A DNA stretch of 64,000 nt from Merdicola sp963557785 (GTDB lineage: Bacteria; Bacillota; Clostridia; TANB77; CAG-508). The stretch spans positions 1 through 64,000 of the forward strand of contig CAUWBF010000008.1 in the NCBI GenBank assembly GCA_963557785.1, in the 5' to 3' direction. The notes under the pieces were generated by a model. That model made no database searches and was not told where the DNA came from. It saw nothing but the letters and a program-made list of their open reading frames with translations. This document shows positions 57,626 through 64,000 of this stretch, piece by piece. Each line of letters opens with the position of its first letter. Within the stretch, counting starts at the first letter, position 1. The position numbers and the translations under genes are program-made.

Positions 57626-59008
57626 ATGGTAGAATCAATGGAAAAAATAGTAGCATTATGCAAAAGCAGAGGATATATATATCCAGGTTCAGAAATTTAT
57701 GGAGGATTAGCAAACACTTGGGACTATGGACCACTTGGAGTAGAATTTAAAAATAATGTAAAAAAAGCTTGGATGAAAAAATTCATTCAAGAGGATAAAC
57801 ACAATGTAGGACTAGATGCAGCAATACTAATGAATCCACAAACTTGGGTAGCTTCAGGACATGTTGGAGGATTTAGTGATCCACTAATAGACTGTAAAGA
57901 ATGTAAAACAAGACATAGAGCAGATAAATTAATAGAAGAATGGATGCATGAACATAATTGTGAAGAAATAGTTGACGGATGGCCAGATGAAAAAATGGTT
58001 AAATATATGGATGATAACAATATTGTGTGTCCAAACTGTGGAAAACACAATTTTACAGCAATAAGAAAATTCAATTTAATGTTTAAAACTTTCCAAGGAG
58101 TTACAGAAGATGCAAAATCAGAAATATATTTAAGACCAGAAACAGCTCAAGGTATATTTGTTAATTTTAAAAATGTATTAAGAACAACAAGAAGAAAACT
58201 ACCAATGGGAATAGGACAAATAGGAAAAGCTTTTAGAAATGAAATTACACCAGGAAACTTTACATTTAGAACTCGTGAATTTGAACAAATGGAATTAGAA
58301 TTTTTCTGCAAGCCAGGAACAGATTTAGAATGGTTTGAATATTGGAGACAATATTGTAAAAACTTCTTACTAAGTTTAGGAATGAAAGAAGAAAATATTA
58401 GATTAAGAGAACACAGTAAAGAAGAACTTGTATTCTATAGCAAGGCGACTACAGATATAGAATTTGCATTTCCATTTGGATGGGGAGAATTATGGGGTAT
58501 TGCAGATAGAACAGACTATGATTTAAGTAAACATATGCAACACTCAAAAGAAGACTTTACATATTTAGATCCAGAAACAGGAGAAAAATATGTTCCATAC
58601 TGTATAGAACCATCTTTAGGAGCAGATAGAGTTGCATTAGCATTTTTATGTAATAGCTATGAAGAAGAACAATTAGATGAAGGAGACAGCAGAGTTGTAT
58701 TACACTTACATCCAGCTCTTGCACCATATAAAGTTGCAGTACTTCCATTATCTAAAAAACTAAGCGAAAAAGCAGAAGAAATATATGCTAATCTATCTAA
58801 AAAATTTATGTGTGATTATGATGAAGCAGGTTCAATAGGAAAACGTTATAGAAGAGAAGATGAAATAGGAACACCTTACTGTATAACAGTTGACTTTGAT
58901 ACTTTAGAAGATAATAAAGTAACTATAAGAGACAGAGATACAATGGAACAAGTTAGAGTAAATATAGATGAACTTGAAAATTGGATAAATGAAAAATTAG
59001 AATTTTAA
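57626..59008 (+). CDS. glyS: Glycyl-tRNA synthetase, homodimeric type
   Basis: A 460-aa class II synthetase of the eukaryote-like alpha-2 form, unlike the two-subunit GlyQ/GlyS. Motifs: SEIYGGLANTWDYGPLGVEF (motif 1 region, about residues 23-42), the glycine-recognition strip, motif 2 KAFRNEITPGNFTFRTREFEQMELEFF (about 205-231), and motif 3 SLGADRVALAFL (about 331-342), followed by an anticodon-binding domain (VAVLPLSKKLSEKAEEIYAN). Two zinc-type cysteine pairs lie in the insert (CKECKTRH and CPNCGKH). AGGAGGT about 7 nt upstream. Controlled by the T-box through the preceding gene. Confidence 0.97.
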   Translation: MVESMEKIVALCKSRGYIYPGSEIYGGLANTWDYGPLGVEFKNNVKKAWMKKFIQEDKHNVGLDAAILMNPQTWVASGHVGGFSDPLIDCKECKTRHRADKLIEEWMHEHNCEEIVDGWPDEKMVKYMDDNNIVCPNCGKHNFTAIRKFNLMFKTFQGVTEDAKSEIYLRPETAQGIFVNFKNVLRTTRRKLPMGIGQIGKAFRNEITPGNFTFRTREFEQMELEFFCKPGTDLEWFEYWRQYCKNFLLSLGMKEENIRLREHSKEELVFYSKATTDIEFAFPFGWGELWGIADRTDYDLSKHMQHSKEDFTYLDPETGEKYVPYCIEPSLGADRVALAFLCNSYEEEQLDEGDSRVVLHLHPALAPYKVAVLPLSKKLSEKAEEIYANLSKKFMCDYDEAGSIGKRYRREDEIGTPYCITVDFDTLEDNKVTIRDRDTMEQVRVNIDELENWINEKLEF

Positions 59009-59013
59009 AAATA

Positions 59014-59050
59014 AAAACCAGATGTTTATTAGACATCTGGTTTTCTATTT
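59014..59050 (+). terminator. Intrinsic terminator of glyS
   Basis: A 12-bp stem AAAACCAGATGT and complement (59014-59044) with 7-nt loop, then TTTTCTATTT. Confidence 0.85.
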
Positions 59051-59074
59051 AGCCTTGAAATATGTATATACCTA

Positions 59075-59104
59075 TTTACAGGAAAATTCAATTTGGTATA
59101 TAAT
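59075..59104 (+). promoter_or_regulatory. ppdK promoter
   Basis: TTTACA, 18-nt spacer and a perfect TATAAT, 53 nt before the start codon. Confidence 0.7.
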
Positions 59105-59156
59105 ACTAATAGTAATTATGAGAGAAAAAACAAAAGAATAAGTGGAGGAAATTACA

Positions 59157-61781
59157 ATGGAAGAAAAATATGTATATCTTTTTAAAGAAGGAAATGCAGA
59201 TATGAGAGAATTATTAGGAGGAAAAGGAGCAAACTTAGCAGAAATGTCAAATTTAGGTATGCCAGTACCTCCAGGATTTATAATAACAACAATGGCATGT
59301 AACAAATACTATGAAGATAATCAAACAATATCAGAATTAATAGAAAATCAAATACTAGAGGCTTTAAATCAATTAGAATCTATGACTGGAAAAAAATTAG
59401 GTGATAGAGAAAATCCTTTACTTGTATCTATAAGATCTGGAGCTAGAGTTTCTATGCCAGGAATGATGGATTCAATATTAAACTTAGGTATAAATGATGA
59501 AACAGTAGAAACATTGGCAGTAAAAAATGAAAGATTTGCATATGATAGTTATAGAAGATTTATACAAATGTATAGTGATGTAGTAAAAGATATACCAATG
59601 TCACTTTTCGAAAAGGCAATTGAAACAAAGAAAATACAAAGAAATCTAAATTCAGATACAGATATGGATGCAAATGATTTAAAAGATCTAGTAAAAGTAT
59701 TTAAAGGAATTTATAGAGAAAATAAAGGTGAAGATTTTCCTCAAAATGTAAAAGAACAATTATTAGAATGTATAAAAGCAGTATTTAAATCTTGGAATAA
59801 TCCAAGAGCAATAACATATAGAAGACTAAATGATATACCAGGAAATTGGGGAACAGCAGTTAATGTACAAGCAATGGTATTTGGAAATATGGGAGATGAT
59901 TGTGGTACAGGTGTTGCATTTTCTAGAAATCCTGCAACTGGAGAAAATGAAATATTTGGTGAATTTTTAATGAATGCTCAAGGAGAAGATGTAGTTTCAG
60001 GAGTTAGAACACCTATGCCAATATCTACACTAAAAGATATAAATAATACAGCCTATGAAGATTTTTATAAATATGCAAAAAAACTAGAAAAACATTATAA
60101 AGATATGCAAGATTTAGAATTTACAATAGAACATGGAAAATTATATATATTGCAAACAAGAAATGGAAAAAGAACAGCAAATGCAGCATTAAAGATAGCT
60201 GTAGATATGGTAGATGAAGGTTTAATTGAAGAAAAAGAAGCGGTAATGAGGGTAGAACCAAAACAACTAGATCAATTATTACATCCAAACTTTGATCAAG
60301 AAAAAATAAAACAAGCTACAATTATAGCAAAAGGATTAGCAGCTTCACCAGGAGCAGCTACTGGAAAAATAGTTTTCTCTGCTAAAAGAGCGGTAGAACT
60401 AAAAGAAAGTGGAGAAACAGAATTAATTTTAGTAAGATTAGAAACATCACCAGAAGATATAGATGGAATGAATGTATGTAATGGAGTATTAACTGTAAGA
60501 GGGGGAATGACATCACATGCAGCAGTTGTAGCAAGAGGAATGGGAAGATGTTGTGTTGCAGGCTGCTCAGAATTAACAGTAAATGATGAAGAAAAATACT
60601 TAGTAACAAAAGATGGAAAACAATATAATGAAGGAGATTATATATCATTAGATGGAGGAACAGGAAATGTATATGATGGCAAAATAGATACAGTACCTGC
60701 TTCTGTAACAGGAAATTTTGCTAAATTAATGGATTGGGCAGATCAATATAGAAGATTAAAAGTAAGAACAAATGCAGATACACCTAAAGATGCAAACCAA
60801 GCATATGAATTTGGAGCAGAGGGAATAGGATTGTGTAGAACAGAGCATATGTTCTTTGCACCGGACAGAATATCAGCTATTCGAGAAATGATTGTTTCAA
60901 AAACAGTAGAGCAAAGAGAAAAAGCACTAGAAAAATTATTACCAATGCAAAGATCAGACTTTGAAGGGTTATATAGAGCAATGAAAGGATACCCAGTAAC
61001 GATAAGATTATTAGATCCACCATTACACGAATTTTTACCACAAGACGATGAAGAAATATCGAAATTAGCAGAAGAGATGAAAATAAGCTCTAAAGAATTA
61101 AAAGATATTATTTTAGGACTTCATGAATTTAATCCTATGATGGGGCATAGAGGATGTAGGTTAGATGTAACATATCCAGAGATAGGAGTAATGCAAACAA
61201 AGGCCATAATTCAAGCAGCAATTAATGTTAATAGAGAAGGAATGAATGTTGTACCGGAGATAATGATTCCACTAGTTGGAGAATATAAAGAAATAAAATA
61301 TGTAAAAGAAATCATAACAAAAACAGCTGATGAAGTTATAAATAAAGCAGAGGTAAAATTAAATTATCATATAGGAACAATGATAGAGATACCTAGAGCA
61401 GCACTAACTGCAGATGAAATAGCTATGGAAGCAGAATTTTTCTCATTTGGTACAAATGATTTAACGCAATTAACATTTGGATTTAGTCGTGATGATGCAG
61501 GAAAATTCTTAAATGATTATTATAACAATAAAATTTATGAATTTGATCCATTTGCTAAAGTAGATCAAAAAGGCGTAGGAAAACTTATGAAAATAGCAAC
61601 AGAATTAGGAAGAAAAACAAGACCAGATATTAAGCTTGGAATATGTGGAGAACATGGTGGAGATCCATCTTCAATAGCATTTTGCCATAATATAGGATTA
61701 GATTATGTATCTTGCTCACCATACAGAGTTCCAATAGCAAGGTTAGCAGCAGCACAAGCAGCATTAAAAGAAGTTAAATAA
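59157..61781 (+). CDS. ppdK: Pyruvate, phosphate dikinase
   Basis: PPDK interconverts pyruvate, ATP and Pi with PEP, AMP and PPi; in many anaerobic Clostridia it acts in glycolysis or gluconeogenesis. The 874-aa protein has the ATP-grasp N-terminal part (GGKGANLAEMSNLGMPVPPGF, about residues 20-40), the phosphohistidine swivel GGMTSHAAVVARGMG (His454), and the C-terminal PEP/pyruvate TIM barrel with RTEHMFF and the CGEHGGDPSSIAF motif. The ATG at 59157 has GGAGG 8 nt upstream; an in-frame GTG at 59142 overlaps that site. It has its own promoter. No regulatory protein (PDRP) is adjacent. Confidence 0.97.
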   Translation: MEEKYVYLFKEGNADMRELLGGKGANLAEMSNLGMPVPPGFIITTMACNKYYEDNQTISELIENQILEALNQLESMTGKKLGDRENPLLVSIRSGARVSMPGMMDSILNLGINDETVETLAVKNERFAYDSYRRFIQMYSDVVKDIPMSLFEKAIETKKIQRNLNSDTDMDANDLKDLVKVFKGIYRENKGEDFPQNVKEQLLECIKAVFKSWNNPRAITYRRLNDIPGNWGTAVNVQAMVFGNMGDDCGTGVAFSRNPATGENEIFGEFLMNAQGEDVVSGVRTPMPISTLKDINNTAYEDFYKYAKKLEKHYKDMQDLEFTIEHGKLYILQTRNGKRTANAALKIAVDMVDEGLIEEKEAVMRVEPKQLDQLLHPNFDQEKIKQATIIAKGLAASPGAATGKIVFSAKRAVELKESGETELILVRLETSPEDIDGMNVCNGVLTVRGGMTSHAAVVARGMGRCCVAGCSELTVNDEEKYLVTKDGKQYNEGDYISLDGGTGNVYDGKIDTVPASVTGNFAKLMDWADQYRRLKVRTNADTPKDANQAYEFGAEGIGLCRTEHMFFAPDRISAIREMIVSKTVEQREKALEKLLPMQRSDFEGLYRAMKGYPVTIRLLDPPLHEFLPQDDEEISKLAEEMKISSKELKDIILGLHEFNPMMGHRGCRLDVTYPEIGVMQTKAIIQAAINVNREGMNVVPEIMIPLVGEYKEIKYVKEIITKTADEVINKAEVKLNYHIGTMIEIPRAALTADEIAMEAEFFSFGTNDLTQLTFGFSRDDAGKFLNDYYNNKIYEFDPFAKVDQKGVGKLMKIATELGRKTRPDIKLGICGEHGGDPSSIAFCHNIGLDYVSCSPYRVPIARLAAAQAALKEVK

Positions 61782-61801
61782 AAATAAAGTAGGATATAAA
61801 A

Positions 61802-64000
61802 ATGTTAGATAAAAATTATATAAGAGAACAAATTAATAATTTAATAGTAGAAAAAGGATATGATAGTAGAGTTAAGCCTATGCTAGTAGCTTTTTTTACT
61901 GCTATGTCTAATAGATATAATTACACAGAGGAAAAGCTAAAAAAAGATATAGAAACATATAAAGATAGAGTAAGTAAAATTAGTTTCTATAATATAGGAA
62001 TAGATAATTATATGTATGACTATTCTAAAGAATTAGTTTTTGATAGGGAATTAATTGAAGATTTAAGCCCAAGAAATATTGAAAGATTCATAAAAACTAC
62101 AATAAAAGCAAATTCAGTAATACTTATAAGTGATTCATATAAAGCCGTAGAAGATTTTATAGAAATGTCTTCTGTTGCAAATATATATGAATATCCAGAT
62201 GACTTAAATAGTAATATAAGCAGTATGGTAGCAAGTGCATTTGATATAAATATAGAAGAATTACCTCAAGTATATAACAATATGCATCAAAAAATGAGTG
62301 GATTAGATAGAAAAAAAGATTTTGAAGAATATGATTATTTCACTAATGCGCGTACTATCCTACATACAATTAATGATAGAATAAAAGACATTCAAAACGG
62401 AGAAAATGTAAGAGAAGCATATAAAGCGATTTACGCATTATCACTTTTAAATATGAAAATAAAAGTGTGCGATGATAAATTAGTAGATGAAAGTACAGTT
62501 AAAAACTATATACAATTAGTTGAACAATTTGATAAATATAAAAATATATTTGGAATAAATTCTGAAGAATTAGAAGATGTTGCCGTAGACAAAAATAATT
62601 GGCATCTTAAAGCTAATGAACTGTTATCGCAATTAGAAGAACAATTTAAAGATGTTACAAAATTGGATACATATACAGAGAATAAGCAAAAAGTAACATA
62701 TTTTGATAGAAAAGAAATAATGCAAGAGCAAGCAGAACTAAATCTACAAGTAGATAATACTATAACCCCAGAACAAATAGAAGAAAGAGTTTCTAAATTA
62801 ATAGAACAAAAAGGATATCCAAAAGAATTTGAAACTGTTATTTATGAATTCTTTAAAAGAAGTGCCAAAGATTTTGAATGGGATAGGGAAACAGTAGAAA
62901 AAAAGATAGAAAATCTTTCAAGAAATGTAGACAAATTTGAATATATTGTAGAAAAAAAATCAAGTATGGTAGCTTGCTTTGAGTGTAATGCAAAAAGAAT
63001 AGCTATAAATTATGATATAGCATTTATAAGCAATGAACAGCTTGCAAGTACTGTTATGCACGAACTAAGACATGCAACAGATCAAACAGTAAGAGAAGGA
63101 AAAAGAGCATTTGAACAAGGTTTTTTATTTGGTGATAACTTATCTGAAAATCAAAGTAAAGGACTAAATGAATTAGTAACTGAAGCTGCAACAGTAAAAA
63201 TTACTGGAAAGAATCCATATAAAGATAAATTTGCTACAACATATAATTTAGATGGATATGAAGAATTATCATTTGCAACAACAATGATATCATCAGCATT
63301 AGGAATGTCTGAATCAGAATTTATAAAATTAGCAGACAAAGGAGAATTAAAGCTTAAAGAAATATTAGATACAAAATATCCTGGACTAGATTTACCAAGC
63401 AAAGTAGATAATATAAAAGATATATTAAGTAATATGTATAGTAAAGAAAATGGGGAACATGATGTAGCAGGTGGAATTATAGGATATATTAAACTATATG
63501 ATGTACTAAAAGACATTTATAATCAAAGAAATTTTATAGATATGCAAATGCTAGGATATGATAAAACAAGAGCAAGATATGATGAGTATAGACTAAATAG
63601 AAATATGGTATTAGCTCAAAGAGATTTAAGAGCGCCAAAGAGAACATTGAAAAAAATTATGCCTGAATATGAAGAAATTAGACAAAAAGCTAAAGTAGAT
63701 AAAAGTGAAAAAGAGAGTTTTAAAGATTTAGCAAAAGGAATATCTTCTCAAATAGAGAAAAAGGATAATTCAGAATTAGCAGAAAGTGCCAAAAATATTA
63801 GAAGATATAAACGTAAATTTATTACCATGTTTGGACAAAAGAAAAAAATGTTACCAGAAGGAAAAGAAGAAAAAGTAGTAAAAGTAAATGAAACGTTTGA
63901 AGACAAAAGAAAAAATTTTTTACAAGAAACAAAAGAGGAAGTAAATATATCAGAAATAAAACCTACAAATAATGATACAAGAGAAGGAAAAACAGTAGTT
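61802..64000 (+). CDS. Large predicted zincin metalloprotease with an internal duplication (3' end outside window)
   Basis: An open frame of 733 codons that continues past the right edge, starting 20 nt after ppdK with a weak AGGAT. It is acidic and helix-rich, with no signal peptide. A zincin motif stands at H420-E-L-R-H424 (MHELRHATDQ), followed by candidate glutamate ligands in NELVTEAAT (E457, E461). Residues about 5-60 (REQINNLIVEKGYDSRVKPM and on) and about 323-380 (PEQIEERVSKLIEQKGYPKE and on) are clearly related, so the protein is a tandem repeat of one module; the first copy has no HExxH. The C-terminal part turns charged and disordered. The family is not recognised. Protease function is inferred from the motif only. 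Confidence 0.75.
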   Translation, partial: MLDKNYIREQINNLIVEKGYDSRVKPMLVAFFTAMSNRYNYTEEKLKKDIETYKDRVSKISFYNIGIDNYMYDYSKELVFDRELIEDLSPRNIERFIKTTIKANSVILISDSYKAVEDFIEMSSVANIYEYPDDLNSNISSMVASAFDINIEELPQVYNNMHQKMSGLDRKKDFEEYDYFTNARTILHTINDRIKDIQNGENVREAYKAIYALSLLNMKIKVCDDKLVDESTVKNYIQLVEQFDKYKNIFGINSEELEDVAVDKNNWHLKANELLSQLEEQFKDVTKLDTYTENKQKVTYFDRKEIMQEQAELNLQVDNTITPEQIEERVSKLIEQKGYPKEFETVIYEFFKRSAKDFEWDRETVEKKIENLSRNVDKFEYIVEKKSSMVACFECNAKRIAINYDIAFISNEQLASTVMHELRHATDQTVREGKRAFEQGFLFGDNLSENQSKGLNELVTEAATVKITGKNPYKDKFATTYNLDGYEELSFATTMISSALGMSESEFIKLADKGELKLKEILDTKYPGLDLPSKVDNIKDILSNMYSKENGEHDVAGGIIGYIKLYDVLKDIYNQRNFIDMQMLGYDKTRARYDEYRLNRNMVLAQRDLRAPKRTLKKIMPEYEEIRQKAKVDKSEKESFKDLAKGISSQIEKKDNSELAESAKNIRRYKRKFITMFGQKKKMLPEGKEEKVVKVNETFEDKRKNFLQETKEEVNISEIKPTNNDTREGKTVV

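Noticed and set aside
1..64000. CRISPR arrays, insertion sequences, rRNA genes or prophage
   Set aside because: No regularly spaced repeats, transposase, rRNA or phage structural genes seen on reading through the window.

Overview
This window reads as an AT-rich Bacillota chromosome of clostridial type. The evidence is near-consensus SigA promoters, GGAGG-type ribosome binding sites, mostly TAA stops, two T-box riboswitches, PolC, a DapL-type diaminopimelate pathway, and a SpoIIID-like and a SpoVB/MurJ-like protein hinting at an endospore-forming ancestry. The species cannot be named from the sequence alone. It is an almost entirely housekeeping region, with a few inserts that differ in base composition.

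Layout. 1-2.7 kb: end of radA, disA and a membrane-anchored cyclophilin. 2.7-7.2 kb (minus strand): lysine/DAP genes asd, dapA, an HD-domain gene and dapB, interrupted by a pair of unrecognised paralogous genes. 7.3-17 kb: T-box and ileS (eukaryote-like type 2), queA-tgt, a WG-repeat membrane protein, a small membrane protein and uvrC. 17-26 kb: deoD, a DUF4116-repeat protein paired with an ATP-grasp enzyme, an M18 aminopeptidase, a HAM1-like NTPase, an M14 peptidase, ruvA-rarA, two half-size TauE/SafE genes (the first frameshifted), and small genes including a SpoIIID-like regulator. 26.6-32 kb: a two-OB-fold SSB-like protein, a GT-C-like membrane protein, lspA, two pseudouridine synthases and an S1 protein. 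32-35.3 kb: a replication-relaxation-like protein facing a VirD4-like ATPase. 35.5-43.4 kb: MurJ/SpoVB flippase, HU, three tRNAs, a compositionally foreign purC, dapF, a foreign small gene, murE and dapL. 43.5-55.7 kb: an acyl-CoA synthetase, then a long plus-strand operon pyrH-frr-ispA-uppS-cdsA-rseP-(PH-like)-polC-(DUF1294). 55.7-56.1 kb: a cluster of four consensus DnaA boxes. 56.1-64 kb: an AIM24-like gene, a T-box controlling an unknown gene plus glyS, ppdK, and a large predicted metalloprotease that runs off the window.

How the genes work together. The two DAP clusters supply Asd, DapA, DapB, DapL and DapF, which is the DapL shortcut to meso-DAP. MurE, UppS, MurJ/SpoVB and the M14 peptidase connect this to peptidoglycan synthesis and turnover. 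The pyrH-to-polC operon combines UMP phosphorylation, ribosome recycling, polyprenol and phospholipid synthesis, intramembrane proteolysis and replication.

Most worth a second look: the DnaA-box cluster away from dnaA, the isolated coupling-ATPase/relaxation pair, the unknown gene under glycine T-box control, the DUF4116/ATP-grasp pair, the duplicated zincin at the right edge, and a MurE whose DAP-recognition motif is degenerate.
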